A program made the translations under genes and the position numbers. Below, one piece after another: positions 17,904 through 27,971 of a stretch of DNA of 64,000 nucleotides. Source of the DNA: an uncultured delta proteobacterium (GTDB lineage: Bacteria > Myxococcota > Myxococcia > Myxococcales > 40CM-4-68-19); assembly GCA_903911145.1 (NCBI GenBank), contig CAIWCD010000002.1, positions 62,001 to 126,000 of the forward strand, in the 5' to 3' direction. The notes beneath the pieces are model-generated. The model searched no databases. It saw only the letters and a program-made list of their open reading frames with translations, and had not been told where the DNA came from. Numbering within the stretch: the stretch's first letter is position 1; every line of letters begins with the position of its first letter.

Positions 17904-19091
17904 ATGCAATGCGTTCGTTGTTCGCAGCCGCTGACTCCTCGCGCAGATCGTTGCCTGCGCTGTTTCGCGCTCAATCCGCAGAACCGTCCCGAGCCGATCG
18001 TCGCGAAGACAGCGCCAGTCGTGCGCGCGCCGATCGTCGAGCAGCCCATCGCGCTCTCGATCGAATCAGATCCGCCGCAGCTCTCCGCTGCGCTCGGCGC
18101 GCTCTCGATCCATTCCGAGCCGCCGCTGATCTCGCCGAAGGCTTGCGACACCGACCCGCAGTTCGGCCTCACCATCGACGCGCTCGCGCAGACGCCGATC
18201 GCCGCAAGTCCGCGCCAGGAGCCGCTCATCGCGCCGCTGGTTGCGCCGCTGATCTCTCCCGACGCGCCCAGGACAGAGCCGCTCTTCGGGCAGCGGATCG
18301 CGATGCTCGCGGTGGACACGGAGCCGGCGTTCACGCAGCCGACGCCGTCGTCGCTGCCGCGCTTGCGCGAGCAGTACGCGGGCGAGCCGATTGTGATCGA
18401 ACGTCTCCCGTCCACGCCCCAGTCGGCCGCGCGCAAGATCGATGCGCTCGCGCAGACGGCGCTCCTGCTCAGCGATGTCGATCTGCCGATCGATCCTGAA
18501 TGGCGCTCGTCCCCGCCGCCGATGCGCGCACCGAGGATCCCGCGCGCACCGCACGCGAACCTCGTGCACAGCGCGGCGCCGGAGCCGACTGCACCTCCGG
18601 CCGCAGCACCGCGTGCACCGTCTCTTCTGGGCGCGCAGATCAAGGCCTGGGCGATCGATGCCGCGGCGATTGCACTGACGTCGACGCTCTTCGTCGCGAT
18701 CTCCGTGCTGCTGCTCGGCGAAAAGAGCATGGCACCGCTCGGTACGCAGTCGTGGCAGAGCTGGGCGGACGGGCTGCTCTTCACGCATCATCTTCCGCTG
18801 CTCTGGTGCCTGCTCACGGCGACGCTCGCGCTCGGCTACTCGTGGCTCTTCACGGCGCTGATGGGCCGCACGCTGGGCCTGCGCACGATGGGGCTGACGC
18901 TCAAGCGCGTGGATGGCTCGCGCGTCGATCCGGTGCAGTCGCTCGCGCGCGCCGCGCTGGCGCTGCCCTCGGTCGCGCTGGGATGTTTTGGCTTCGTGCT
19001 CGCGCTCCTCGATCCGCGCGGCCAGACGCTGCACGACAAGCTTTCGCGCACGCTGGTGGTGAGCGATGGCTCGCGCACCGGGTCTGTGTAG
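17904..19091 (+). CDS. zinc-ribbon plus RDD-domain membrane protein
   Basis: 395 residues. The N-terminus is a short zinc ribbon, CVRC-x10-CLRC (residues 3-20). Residues about 30-225 are Pro/Ala/Ile-rich, low in complexity, with the phrase IDALAQT occurring twice, and are probably disordered. The C-terminal about 150 residues are an RDD domain with three membrane segments (near 250-275, 295-320 and 350-375) and the family's R, D and DP residues (AWAIDAAAI, LDPRGQTLHDKLSRT). RDD proteins are inner-membrane proteins of poorly defined transport function. Five bases separate it from the next gene, so both are likely co-transcribed. Confidence 0.85.
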   Translation: MQCVRCSQPLTPRADRCLRCFALNPQNRPEPIVAKTAPVVRAPIVEQPIALSIESDPPQLSAALGALSIHSEPPLISPKACDTDPQFGLTIDALAQTPIAASPRQEPLIAPLVAPLISPDAPRTEPLFGQRIAMLAVDTEPAFTQPTPSSLPRLREQYAGEPIVIERLPSTPQSAARKIDALAQTALLLSDVDLPIDPEWRSSPPPMRAPRIPRAPHANLVHSAAPEPTAPPAAAPRAPSLLGAQIKAWAIDAAAIALTSTLFVAISVLLLGEKSMAPLGTQSWQSWADGLLFTHHLPLLWCLLTATLALGYSWLFTALMGRTLGLRTMGLTLKRVDGSRVDPVQSLARAALALPSVALGCFGFVLALLDPRGQTLHDKLSRTLVVSDGSRTGSV

Positions 19092-19096
19092 CGCCC

Positions 19097-20620
19097 ATGC
19101 CACGACGCCTCATCCAGCTCGCCTCACTCCTGCTCGCGCTCGCGTCTCTGGCCTCGTCGGCGGCGTCGCGCACGAAGAGCAAGGCGAAGTCGCGCGAGCC
19201 CGTGATCGCCGCAGCCGCACTCGTCGGCGAAATCGTTCCCGCGAGCGCGCCGGCCGCGATTCTCCTCGACGGGGCAGATGCCGCGTCAGGTCTGGTCGCG
19301 CTCTTGTCGAGCGCTGGACGGTACGCGCCGTCGCTGCAGCCCAGGCTGATTTCGCAGGATCTCTCGCGCGCGCTCGGCGTCGATCCGTTCTCGCCCGGAA
19401 TCGATGCGGGCCTTGCTGGGAGCGGTCCGCGTGCGATCATCCTCGATCCGCGCGCGCTCGCGTTCACGGCCCCCGTCGGCGACGAGGCGCTTGCGAAGCA
19501 TGCACTTCAAGTGTGGCTTTCGCAGCTCGGACCGGTTCGTCCGACGAGGCAGAGTCCGGGTCCACTGCACGGTCCGCTCGTCTCGGGCGGCGGCGATCAG
19601 GTGCGCGCCGGAATGATCGCGCCCGTGGCCGGCTCGATGCGTCTGATCACGGCGTCGGGTCGCAACGCAGCCGCACTCGTTTCGCAGCTCGCGCACGTCG
19701 GGCGCAAGAAGCAGGACAACACGCCGCTCGGGATGGACGAGACGCTCTCGGCCGCTCTCAGCGCGGTCCCGGGCCCCTTGCGCCTCTGGAGTCGCGGACA
19801 GGCGCCCGTGCTCGGCGCGCTCGTTTCTCTCGACGCGAACGCGAACGGCCTTTCCGCTCATGGCCTGCTCCTCGCGATCGCCGGGAGCGCGGCGCTGCTC
19901 GACGGAACCGCTCCGCCCGAGAGCGCGTGCGATGGCACTCCTCTCTTCTGCGCGCGCGCCGCTCCGGGTCCTGCGCTGCGCACGCTCGCGCCGCTGCTCA
20001 TTCGCGAGTTGGTCGCGCGCGATCTTTTCGGCCGCCAGCGCGATCCGATCGATCGGCTGCTGCAAGGCGCGCTCTCCCTCACACAGGGGCCGGTGCTCCT
20101 GCGCGTCGATTCGCTCTCCGCGCGCGCTCTGACCACGCCCGAAAAGCTTCTCGGCGCGCTCACGTCTTCTCTCTCGAGCGGAGCGTCCGCGGAGCCGCTC
20201 GCGATGCCCTCTCCGCTGCCGGCACAGTGGGCCGCGCTGCCTGCGCCGCAGATTGGAGCGATGCTCGCTCCTGCGACGCAGCTCTGCCTCCAGTCGCAAA
20301 CAGGCCTGCTCTGGCTCTCGAGCCCCTGCGCGCCCGCGCCACCGCATCTTCTCGAGACGGGAGGGGCGCGCGAAATCACGGCCCGCCTCGACAGTGCGGC
20401 ACTCGCACGCAGCCTCTCTCCGCTGACCGCACTCGACGCACTGCGCGGCCCACTCGCTGCCGGCGCGTTCGCGGGCAAACTCCTCTGGGGCGCTCTCTTC
20501 GCGAACTCAGGTCCCATCGATCTCGCGGCCCGCCCGACCACGCAGACCGACGCCGCTCTCGCAGGCGCGCTCGATCTCTCGTTTGCCTGGCCCCTTTCCT
20601 CGGCGGGCGCGCAGCAGTAG
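19097..20620 (+). CDS. secreted protein of unknown function, 507 residues
   Basis: No family recognised. The ATG at 19097 gives a clear signal peptide (RLIQLASLLLALASLASSAAS) and follows the RDD gene by five bases; frames starting earlier would overlap that gene. The mature protein is rich in Ala, Leu, Ser and Pro, has few charged residues, and holds scattered cysteines (about residues 276, 284, 396, 406) that could form disulfides. Several segments read like a beta-rich periplasmic or surface protein (for example GSMRLITASGRNAAALVSQLAHVGRK in pieces). It ends 12 bases before pccB. Function unknown. Confidence 0.75.
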   Translation: MPRRLIQLASLLLALASLASSAASRTKSKAKSREPVIAAAALVGEIVPASAPAAILLDGADAASGLVALLSSAGRYAPSLQPRLISQDLSRALGVDPFSPGIDAGLAGSGPRAIILDPRALAFTAPVGDEALAKHALQVWLSQLGPVRPTRQSPGPLHGPLVSGGGDQVRAGMIAPVAGSMRLITASGRNAAALVSQLAHVGRKKQDNTPLGMDETLSAALSAVPGPLRLWSRGQAPVLGALVSLDANANGLSAHGLLLAIAGSAALLDGTAPPESACDGTPLFCARAAPGPALRTLAPLLIRELVARDLFGRQRDPIDRLLQGALSLTQGPVLLRVDSLSARALTTPEKLLGALTSSLSSGASAEPLAMPSPLPAQWAALPAPQIGAMLAPATQLCLQSQTGLLWLSSPCAPAPPHLLETGGAREITARLDSAALARSLSPLTALDALRGPLAAGAFAGKLLWGALFANSGPIDLAARPTTQTDAALAGALDLSFAWPLSSAGAQQ

Positions 20621-20632
20621 CTTGCCGCCCCC

Positions 20633-22204
20633 ATGAGCGACCAACATCTCTCTCCCCGCGAGCGGCTTGCCCACCTTGACGCGCAGGCAGAGCTCGGCGG
20701 CGGCCAGGATCGCATCGACAAGCAGCACGCCGACGGCAAGCTGACCGCGCGCGAGCGCATCGAGCTGCTCCTCGACCCGGGCTCGTTCCTCGAGCTCGAT
20801 AAGTTCAAGACCCACCGCTGCAACGACTTCGGAATGGCTGAGAAGAAGTTCCTCGGCGACGGCGTCGTCACCGGCTACGGCACCGTCGAGGGCCGCCAGA
20901 TCTTCGTCTTCGCGCAGGACTTCACCGTCTTCGGCGGCAGCCTCTCGGGCGCCTACGCGGAGAAGATCTGCAAGGTGATGGATCTCGCTGTCTCCACCGG
21001 CTGCCCCGTGGTGGGATTAAACGACTCCGGCGGCGCGCGCATTCAAGAGGGCGTCGTTTCGCTCGCGGGATATGCCGAGATCTTCTATCGCAACGTCGCG
21101 GCCTCGGGCGTCGTCCCGCAGCTCTCGGCGATCCTCGGCCCCTGCGCAGGCGGCGCGGTCTATAGCCCGGCCATCACCGACTTCATCGCGATGACCAAGG
21201 GCTCCAGCTACATGTTCATCACGGGCCCCGACGTGATCAAGACGGTCACGCACGAGGAGGTCTCGAAGGAGGATCTCGGCGGCGCGCAGGCGCACAACGC
21301 GCGCTCGGGCGTCGCGCAGTTTGCCGCCGAAGACGAAGCAAGCTGCATCCGCACGCTGCGTGAACTTCTCTCGTACCTGCCTTCGAACAACCTCGACGAC
21401 GCACCGGTTGTGGCGACGCAGGATCCGCTCGACCGCAAGGATGAGTCATTAAAGTCGATCGTCCCGGCCAATCCCAACAAGCCCTACGACATTAAAGAAG
21501 TCATCCGCGGCGTCGTCGACGATCGCCACTTCTTCGAGGTCGCCGAGCATTACGCGAAGAACATCGTCATCGGCTTCGCGCGCCTCGGCGGACAGAGCGT
21601 GGGAATCGTCGCCAATCAGCCTCAAGTGCTGGCGGGCGTGCTCGATATCGATGCCTCGCGCAAGGCGGCGCGCTTCGTGCGCACCTGCGATGCGTTTAAT
21701 ATCCCGTTAATCACCTTCGTCGACGTGCCTGGATTCCTGCCGGGGACGTCTCAAGAGTGGGGCGGCATCATCACGCACGGCGCGAAACTGCTCTATGCCT
21801 TCGCGGAAGCGACCGTGCCGAAGCTGACCGTGATTACCCGCAAGGCATACGGCGGCGCATATGACGTGATGGCGTCGAAGCATATCCGCGCGGATATCAA
21901 CCTCGCCTGGCCGACTGCGGAGATCGCCGTGATGGGCCCCGAGGGCGCGGTGAATATCGTCTTCCGCAACGAGCTGGCCGAGAAGAGCAAGGGCGGGCCG
22001 GGCGCGGCCGAGGGTGCGCGCAAGGAGCTTGCGCAGAACTATCGCGATACCTTCGCCAATCCCTATAAGGCCGCCGAATTGGGATATGTCGACGAGGTGA
22101 TTCTCCCCGAGGAGACGCGCCCGCGCCTCTGCCGCGCGCTCAAGATGCTCGCCAACAAGCGCGTCGAAGCGCCCAAGCGCAAGCACGGCAATATCCCGCT
22201 TTAA
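20633..22204 (+). CDS. pccB: propionyl-CoA carboxylase beta (carboxyltransferase) subunit
   Basis: Transfers the carboxyl group from carboxybiotin to propionyl-CoA (or a related acyl-CoA) to give (S)-methylmalonyl-CoA. The 523-residue protein has both halves of the crotonase-fold carboxyltransferase: [31 protein letters not shown] (acyl-CoA oxyanion region) and, in the C half, [20 protein letters not shown] and [15 protein letters not shown] in pieces. Closest to the PccB/MmdA type rather than AccD. The biotin carboxylase and biotin carrier genes are 3.7 kb downstream, separated by an opposite-strand lipoprotein gene. In-frame TTA leucine codons (for example at 21017, 21449 and 21707) stand out from neighbouring genes. 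Ends at a strong hairpin terminator. Confidence 0.96.
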   Translation: MSDQHLSPRERLAHLDAQAELGGGQDRIDKQHADGKLTARERIELLLDPGSFLELDKFKTHRCNDFGMAEKKFLGDGVVTGYGTVEGRQIFVFAQDFTVFGGSLSGAYAEKICKVMDLAVSTGCPVVGLNDSGGARIQEGVVSLAGYAEIFYRNVAASGVVPQLSAILGPCAGGAVYSPAITDFIAMTKGSSYMFITGPDVIKTVTHEEVSKEDLGGAQAHNARSGVAQFAAEDEASCIRTLRELLSYLPSNNLDDAPVVATQDPLDRKDESLKSIVPANPNKPYDIKEVIRGVVDDRHFFEVAEHYAKNIVIGFARLGGQSVGIVANQPQVLAGVLDIDASRKAARFVRTCDAFNIPLITFVDVPGFLPGTSQEWGGIITHGAKLLYAFAEATVPKLTVITRKAYGGAYDVMASKHIRADINLAWPTAEIAVMGPEGAVNIVFRNELAEKSKGGPGAAEGARKELAQNYRDTFANPYKAAELGYVDEVILPEETRPRLCRALKMLANKRVEAPKRKHGNIPL

Positions 22205-22226
22205 TCGACGCAACTCATTGCAGACA

Positions 22227-22269
22227 TGAAAACGGCGGCCCGGGAGAGAATCCCGAGGCCGCCGTTTCA
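22227..22269. terminator. strong bidirectional terminator
   Basis: Left arm TGAAAACGGCGGCC plus CGGGA pairs with TCCCG plus GGCCGCCGTTTCA around the loop GAGAA, one small bulge per arm. It lies between the convergent pccB and lipoprotein genes, with TTTCATTTTC following on the plus strand and a short A/T tract (TTTTCATG) on the minus strand. Confidence 0.85.
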
Positions 22270-22288
22270 TTTTCGATTGGGAGTGCGC

Positions 22289-24919
22289 TTAAGGACCGGG
22301 GTGATACTTCCAGACCGTCAGGAAGACGTTGTTTCCCGATTGAGAGTTTCCCACCAGATAGAGCCCGTCATTGGTGACCACCGGAGTCAGCTGGTTTGAG
22401 TTGTTTCCCGTGCCGGCATCCGGGAACGGAATCGTATTGGTGTTCCAGGTATCGTGGGTCGGATCGTAGCGATTCAACCCGAAGTACTGGGAGTGATCGT
22501 AGGTCGGGAACGAGCTGTTCGACTGGATTGACCATTGGCTCGCAACGTAGATTGAACCGGCATAGCTCCAGGCCTGCGAGGTCGACACGCCACCGCCAAC
22601 ATGGAGGTCCGGTTGGATGGTCTCGAGCGCCCAGGTGCCACCATCAACGCTGGGATCGAGAACCGCCGGCCGCGTTCCGGTAAAGCTGCCGTTCGCGGCG
22701 CCGCCGAACGCATAGATCTTCCCATTGAAGACCGTCATGCTCTCGCCGGAAGACGGATAGGGAAATGCGTCGGGTTCATACGTCCAACGATTCGTCGCCG
22801 GATTGTAGATGTTGACGTCGGTATCGTTGGTTCGACCACCGACGTAATAGATCAGTCCATTGGCCCCGATCTGTCCGGTCTCGCCGAGCGTGTCTGCGCC
22901 ACCATCCGGAAGCGCTGCATAGAGCGGAGCGCCCCAGGTGTTGCTCGACGGATCGTAGCTCGAGCCCACGCTTGCGCTTCCACCGTCGGGATTGGGCATC
23001 GGATTGGAGAAGTTATAGAGCTTGCTTCCGCTCGCAACGATGCCCGAGGCCGACCCGCAGTTGGTGCAGAACGAGCTTGGCGCGAGTGCGACGAACCCCG
23101 TTCCAGCATCGGCGGTCGGCGAGGTGCGCGTATCAAACGACCAGAGATGTGCCGCGCTATTGCCGTTGTAGGTATCGCCGAGGATATAGATGAATGAACC
23201 AATCGACGACATATCGGTCCAATAGTCGAGCGTGACCGAAGGAAGCGTGCCGACAATCGACCAGGCGCTCGCGTAGACGGTCCAGCTGTAGCTGGCCGGC
23301 GTCGGATCGACATTTCCCGCCAGGTCGACCGCTGCCACAGTCAACGTGTGCGCTCCTTCGCTGACGGTTGGATATTGAAGCTGCGCGAAGAGGTGCCCGT
23401 TCTGCGTCGCGGTCTGGGCCACGCTGCAGGCCGTCAGCGTTGTCGTGTCAAAGCCACAGAGGAACGAGCCCGTCGGGTCGGTGGAGCCGACGATGAACTC
23501 AGCGTCGCTGAAATAGGAGAGCGGCGCCGGGGTGGTCGGCAGCTTGGTATCCGGCGGCGTCGTATCGACGGTCCAGGTCCAGCTTGGCGGATTGGTCTCG
23601 ACGTTGCCTGCGGGATCGACGGCAGACACGGTGAACGAGTGCGGGCCATCCGCCAGCGCGGCCGTGGTGAACGGCGACGTGCACATCACCGCGGCCTGCG
23701 TGTCGAGGCGGCAGCTGAACGTCACGACGTCATTGGCCGGTTGCGAGGCGAACGTAAACGTCGCGGCCGCGATCCTGGTCAGCGCGGTCGGATGGGTCAG
23801 CAGGACAGTGATCGGCGCGACGGTGTCGATGTTCCAATTGAAGGACGGCGGGTTCTGCTCAATGAGCGCGCCGACCTGAGCGGTCACGGTGAAGGTGTGC
23901 GCCCCATCGGCGAGCCCCGTGTACGTTTTGGGTGACGTGCAGGCCGTCGCGGTCGCGCCATCGAGCCCGCAGCTGAACGTCGCGCCACCGAGCGTCGCGA
24001 TGAAATTGAACGTGGCGCTGGCGAAGTGGCTCGCGGAATCGGGCGTGCCGGTGAGCTGCGTCTGCAGCGTCTGCGCGCTCTCGATGATGAAGAAGAGCTG
24101 CGCCGGCGACGGATCCTGCAGTCCATTGGAATCGATTGCAGCGACGAGGAACGAGTGCGTGCCGAGCGCGAGGTTGCTGGCGGTGAACGGCGAGCTGCAG
24201 GCCGCTTGTGCGCCATCGAGTGTGCAGACGAACGTGCTGTTCGGCTTCGTGCTCGAGAAGGTGACCGTGATGCTCGTCGCCTCGGTGCTCGAGGGTGGGC
24301 CCGTCAGGATGGTCGTGTCGGGAGGAGTCGTGTCGATGATCCAGGTGTAGCTCGCGGGTGTCGGATCGACCGCCCCCGCCGGATCGGTGGCGACCACGGT
24401 GAACGTGTGCGAGCCCTCGGCGAGATTCGAATAGGTCAGCGGTGAAGTGCAGGCAGCCGCGGCCGCGCCGTCGAGCGTGCATGCAAAGGTCGAGCTGGCG
24501 ATCGTGCTCTCGAAGAGGAAAGCCGCGCTGGCCGTGGTCGCGACCGCATCGGGATGGAAATCGATCTTCGTATCCGGAATGCGCGTATCGATATTCCAGT
24601 TCGCCTCGGCCGGAGTCTGATCGACCGTGTCATCTCCCGCGACAGAGGCGACCGCGAACAGGTGCGCACCATCGACAAGCCCCGTGTAGGTGGTCGGCGA
24701 GGTGCAGGGAGCTGGCGTCGCGTTGTCGAGCGAGCAGACGAAGGAGATGGCGCGGCTGCTCCCGTGAAACGTGAAGGTCGCGTTCGCCGACAACGACTCG
24801 GCCGCGGGTCGACTGTCGAGCACGGTATCGAGCGGCGCGAGATTCAGCGTGCGGGTGTTGTTGCACGCGGCGGCAGCGAGAATCGATAGCGCGCCGATCA
24901 CCAGTTTCTTGCGGATCAT
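22289..24919 (-). CDS. lipoprotein with six Ig-like repeats and a Kelch-like propeller
   Basis: 876 residues. The N-terminal signal ends in a lipobox (LAAAAC, Cys19), so it is membrane-anchored outside the cytoplasm. Residues about 29-555 hold six repeats of about 85 residues, each with the core FxCxLD(G), then CTSP, then (L)xxGxHTFxV, then a DPxPxxxxWxID closure. The paired cysteines of each repeat probably form a disulfide. From about 555 to the end come Kelch-type blades (motifs YILGD, YYVGGR, KIYAFGG, YLVGN) with Asp-Gly-rich loops. The architecture suggests a surface adhesion or recognition protein. The start has a good ribosome binding site (AAAGGGG). Divergent from the methyltransferase at 25091. 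Confidence 0.85.
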   Translation of the reverse strand: MIRKKLVIGALSILAAAACNNTRTLNLAPLDTVLDSRPAAESLSANATFTFHGSSRAISFVCSLDNATPAPCTSPTTYTGLVDGAHLFAVASVAGDDTVDQTPAEANWNIDTRIPDTKIDFHPDAVATTASAAFLFESTIASSTFACTLDGAAAAACTSPLTYSNLAEGSHTFTVVATDPAGAVDPTPASYTWIIDTTPPDTTILTGPPSSTEATSITVTFSSTKPNSTFVCTLDGAQAACSSPFTASNLALGTHSFLVAAIDSNGLQDPSPAQLFFIIESAQTLQTQLTGTPDSASHFASATFNFIATLGGATFSCGLDGATATACTSPKTYTGLADGAHTFTVTAQVGALIEQNPPSFNWNIDTVAPITVLLTHPTALTRIAAATFTFASQPANDVVTFSCRLDTQAAVMCTSPFTTAALADGPHSFTVSAVDPAGNVETNPPSWTWTVDTTPPDTKLPTTPAPLSYFSDAEFIVGSTDPTGSFLCGFDTTTLTACSVAQTATQNGHLFAQLQYPTVSEGAHTLTVAAVDLAGNVDPTPASYSWTVYASAWSIVGTLPSVTLDYWTDMSSIGSFIYILGDTYNGNSAAHLWSFDTRTSPTADAGTGFVALAPSSFCTNCGSASGIVASGSKLYNFSNPMPNPDGGSASVGSSYDPSSNTWGAPLYAALPDGGADTLGETGQIGANGLIYYVGGRTNDTDVNIYNPATNRWTYEPDAFPYPSSGESMTVFNGKIYAFGGAANGSFTGTRPAVLDPSVDGGTWALETIQPDLHVGGGVSTSQAWSYAGSIYVASQWSIQSNSSFPTYDHSQYFGLNRYDPTHDTWNTNTIPFPDAGTGNNSNQLTPVVTNDGLYLVGNSQSGNNVFLTVWKYHPGP

Positions 24920-25090
24920 GAATTGCCCCTTTGGTCGGTACGTTCGCGCGGACGCGCAGAATCGAGAGACGATACATCACCGGGCATTGATGCCGTACCC
25001 GCGCATGACTTTGCGTCCAGCGATGTTTCCTCCTCGACACAGGCGCAGGCACTTGCGCGCGGACGAACTCCGTGTGCTTTCGAGGACGAT

Positions 25091-25768
25091 ATGGATCCTC
25101 ACTTGAGCTTCTTCGCCCGCTGGGGCGCGTTCTATGAATCGACGCCGTTCCTCGGGCCCGTGCTGCGCGCGCAGCAGGACCTCGCGATCGAGCGGCTCGC
25201 AGCGCAGGCCGGCGAGCGCATCCTTGATCTCGGCTGCGGACCGGGGCGCGCTCTCGAGATGCTTGCGCGATCGGGCGCGAAATCGATCGGCCTCGATTAC
25301 AGCGGCGAGATGCTCCGCGGCGCCAATCGCCACGCACCGGTGATTCGCGGCAGCGCGGTCAATCTGCCCTTCGAGACGGGGACGCTCGACGGAATTCTCT
25401 GCACCAACAGCTTCCATCACTATCCAGAGCCGCAAGGCGTGCTGCGCGAGATGCGGCGCGTATTAAATCCCGGCGGCCGCCTCGTGCTCGTCGATCCCAA
25501 TCTCGATCATCCGCTGGCGCGCCTGACCATCTATGGCGGCGAGGCGCTGCTCTTCGGGATGGGCGTGCATCTCCATGCGCCTGCAGAGTGGAGCGCGATG
25601 TTCACGGAGGCCGGATTCTCCCGCTCGCAGGTCGAGCCGATCGTGCCCGCGCCGCTGCGCTGGTTGCTCAATCGGAAGGTCGTGCAGGAGCAACTCAAGC
25701 GAGTGCCCGGCATCGGTGCGCTCGCGGACCCGCTCGCTGTCTCGCTCTGCGCGATGGCCTGGGCATAG
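25091..25768 (+). CDS. class I SAM-dependent methyltransferase
   Basis: 225-residue Methyltransf_11-type enzyme. Motif I is ILDLGCGPGRALEML (about residues 43-57), motif II LDYSGEML, motif IV GILCTNSFHHY, followed by EMRRVLNPGGRLVLVDPN. Close in style to ubiquinone/menaquinone-type and lipid methyltransferases, but the substrate cannot be told from the sequence. I chose the ATG at 25091 because the longer frame (start 24923) would place a long unconserved Ser/Arg-rich stretch before the fold and run up to the divergent lipoprotein start. It lies 98 bases before the biotin carboxylase gene. Confidence 0.85.
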   Translation: MDPHLSFFARWGAFYESTPFLGPVLRAQQDLAIERLAAQAGERILDLGCGPGRALEMLARSGAKSIGLDYSGEMLRGANRHAPVIRGSAVNLPFETGTLDGILCTNSFHHYPEPQGVLREMRRVLNPGGRLVLVDPNLDHPLARLTIYGGEALLFGMGVHLHAPAEWSAMFTEAGFSRSQVEPIVPAPLRWLLNRKVVQEQLKRVPGIGALADPLAVSLCAMAWA

Positions 25769-25866
25769 CAACGCGAGAGCCTCGCGCGGCAAATGCGTCG
25801 TTGCCTGCAGTGCCGCTTGCGATCAAGATCCCGCGCCTCGAACGTCGGCTGCAGCAGGAGGAATCG

Positions 25867-27429
25867 ATGGGCATTCAAAAAGTCTTGATCGCCAATCGCG
25901 GCGAAATCGCCGTGCGCGTCGCGCGCACCTGCCGCGAGATGGGGATCGCGACGGTGGCGATCTACAGCGATGCCGACCGCGCGGCGCTGCACGTGCGCTC
26001 CTGCGATGAAGCCGTGCGCGTCGGTCCTGCGCCGTCGCGAGAGAGCTATCTGCTCATGGATGCAGTGCTCGCCGCCGCGAAGGCCACGGGCGCCGATGCG
26101 ATCCATCCCGGATACGGCTTCCTCTCCGAGAACGCGACCTTCGCGCGCGCGTGCAAGAAGGCGGGCATTACCTTTATCGGCCCGCCGCCCGAGGCGATGG
26201 ACGAGATGGGCGAGAAGACGCGCGCGCGCCGCACGATGATCGCCGCGGGCGTGCCGGTGGTGCCGGGATTAAAGGAGCCGATCGCCGAGACGCCGGAAGC
26301 CATTGCGGAGGCCAAGCGACTCGCGCTCGGATTTGGTTATCCGATCATGCTGAAGGCCGCGGCTGGCGGTGGCGGCAAGGGAATGCGCCTCGTCGAGAAG
26401 CCGGAGGATTTCGACGCCGCTCTCGCGACTGCTCAGCGAGAGGCGCTCAATGCCTTCGGGGATAATCGCGTCTATCTCGAGAAGGCAGTCTCCAGGCCGC
26501 GCCACGTCGAGATTCAAGTATTCGGCGATACCCACGGACACGCGATCTATCTGGGCGAGCGCGAATGCAGCGTGCAGCGACGCCACCAGAAGGTGATTGA
26601 AGAGACGCCGTCAGCGATCGTCGACGAATCGATGCGGGCCGCCATGGGCGCGGTCGCGGTGAAGGGCGCATTGGCCGTCGGATATGTCGGCGCGGGCACT
26701 TTCGAGTTCCTCGTCGATGGCAACACCCGCGATTTCTATTTCCTCGAAATGAATACCCGACTTCAGGTTGAGCATCCGGTGACGGAGCTCTGCTGCGGCG
26801 TCGACCTCGTGCGCTGGCAGATCGAGATCGCCAATGGGAAACCGCTGCCGTGGACGCAGGCCGATGTCTTGCGCAACGTGCGCGGACACGCGGTGGAAGC
26901 GCGCATCTATGCCGAGAATCCGGCGAAGAACTTCCTGCCCAGCCCGGGTGTGATTCAGGAGTTGAAACTCGCCGACGGTCCGGGCGTGCGCAACGACTGC
27001 GGCTTTACCAGCGACTCGGAAGTGCCGCGCTTCTATGACCCGATGATCGCGAAGCTCGCGGTCTGGGCGGAGACGCGCGAGTTGGCGATCGCGAAGTTGT
27101 CGCGGGCATTAAGCGAGACGATGGTGAAAGGCATTACCACCAACGTCAGCTACTTGAAGGGTATCCTCGGCCTCGAGGAGTTTCGCGCCGGAGATTACGA
27201 TACTGGCCTCTTATCCCGTGCGGCCGATCGATTAATCCCCAAGCCACCGCCCGCCGATGCTGCATTAACCGACGAGCAGGTGATCGCGCTCGCGGCCGCG
27301 GCCATCTGGCAGCTCGAGCAGGACCAGCGCGCCGTGCTCGCGGGTGGGAAGAGCGGCCAGTCGGGAAATGACGCGGAGTCGCGCTGGGCGCAGGCGGCAC
27401 GCATGCAATCGCTGCGGAGGATGTCGTGA
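25867..27429 (+). CDS. accC: biotin carboxylase subunit of an acyl-CoA carboxylase
   Basis: ATP- and bicarbonate-dependent carboxylation of biotin. 520 residues covering the pre-ATP-grasp domain (KVLIANRGEIAVRVARTCREMG), ATP-grasp domain with the glycine loop KAAAGGGGKGMR, RRHQKVIEE and the signature FLEMNTRLQVEHPVTE, then the biotin carboxylase C-terminal domain. The start at 25867 has AGGAGG seven bases upstream; longer frames are not family-like. The biotin carrier follows with a four-base overlap (GTGA), so carboxylase and carrier are separate proteins rather than the fused PccA. With pccB this gives a complete propionyl-CoA carboxylase set. Five in-frame TTA codons (26269, 27109, 27211, 27232, 27265). 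Confidence 0.96.
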   Translation: MGIQKVLIANRGEIAVRVARTCREMGIATVAIYSDADRAALHVRSCDEAVRVGPAPSRESYLLMDAVLAAAKATGADAIHPGYGFLSENATFARACKKAGITFIGPPPEAMDEMGEKTRARRTMIAAGVPVVPGLKEPIAETPEAIAEAKRLALGFGYPIMLKAAAGGGGKGMRLVEKPEDFDAALATAQREALNAFGDNRVYLEKAVSRPRHVEIQVFGDTHGHAIYLGERECSVQRRHQKVIEETPSAIVDESMRAAMGAVAVKGALAVGYVGAGTFEFLVDGNTRDFYFLEMNTRLQVEHPVTELCCGVDLVRWQIEIANGKPLPWTQADVLRNVRGHAVEARIYAENPAKNFLPSPGVIQELKLADGPGVRNDCGFTSDSEVPRFYDPMIAKLAVWAETRELAIAKLSRALSETMVKGITTNVSYLKGILGLEEFRAGDYDTGLLSRAADRLIPKPPPADAALTDEQVIALAAAAIWQLEQDQRAVLAGGKSGQSGNDAESRWAQAARMQSLRRMS

Positions 27430-27959
27430 GATATCACGCGATCATTCAAGGACAGGAGCGGCTCGTCGAGGTCGTCGCGCACGGCTCGCTCTTTCGCATC
27501 GAGATCCATCCCGGCGCCGCGGCCGTCGTGGGCAAGGAGCCGCAGCGTCTCGAGGTCGACGCGGTCCATCTGCATGGATCTGCCGTCTCGATATTGAGTA
27601 ATCAGCATAGCTATGCCTGCGATATCGAGCCGGGCCTCGAGGGCAAGGTCGCGGTGCTCGTCAACGACAGCGTGCACGAGCTGGAGATCCTCGACGAGCG
27701 CAAGCTGCGCATGCGGCGCGCGGGCGGGAAGTTCTCGCTCGATGGCCCGCAGCGGATCGACGCGCCGATGCCGGGCAAAGTGGTTCGCGTGATGGTGAAG
27801 AAAGGCGACACCGTCACGGAGGGACAAGGGCTCGTCATCGTCGAGGCGATGAAGATGGAGAATGAGCTCAAGAGCCCGAAGGCCGGCGTGGTGAGCGAGC
27901 TGTTCGCAGTCGAGGGCGCGGCAGTTGAGAACGGCGCGAAGCTCGTCGTGATCGCTTAA
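27426..27959 (+). CDS. biotin carboxyl carrier protein of the acyl-CoA carboxylase
   Basis: 177 residues. The last about 70 form a biotinyl/lipoyl barrel: IDAPMPGKVVRVMVKKGDTV and EAMKMEN with the biotin-accepting lysine at about residue 143, flanked by both methionines as required for biotin ligase. The N-terminal 100 residues resemble the linker/BT-like region between the carboxylase and carrier parts of fused propionyl-CoA carboxylase alpha chains, so this looks like the C-terminal part of PccA as a separate gene. GTG start overlaps the accC stop by four bases. Confidence 0.93.
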   Translation: MRYHAIIQGQERLVEVVAHGSLFRIEIHPGAAAVVGKEPQRLEVDAVHLHGSAVSILSNQHSYACDIEPGLEGKVAVLVNDSVHELEILDERKLRMRRAGGKFSLDGPQRIDAPMPGKVVRVMVKKGDTVTEGQGLVIVEAMKMENELKSPKAGVVSELFAVEGAAVENGAKLVVIA

Positions 27960-27971
27960 TCGATCTCTTGA

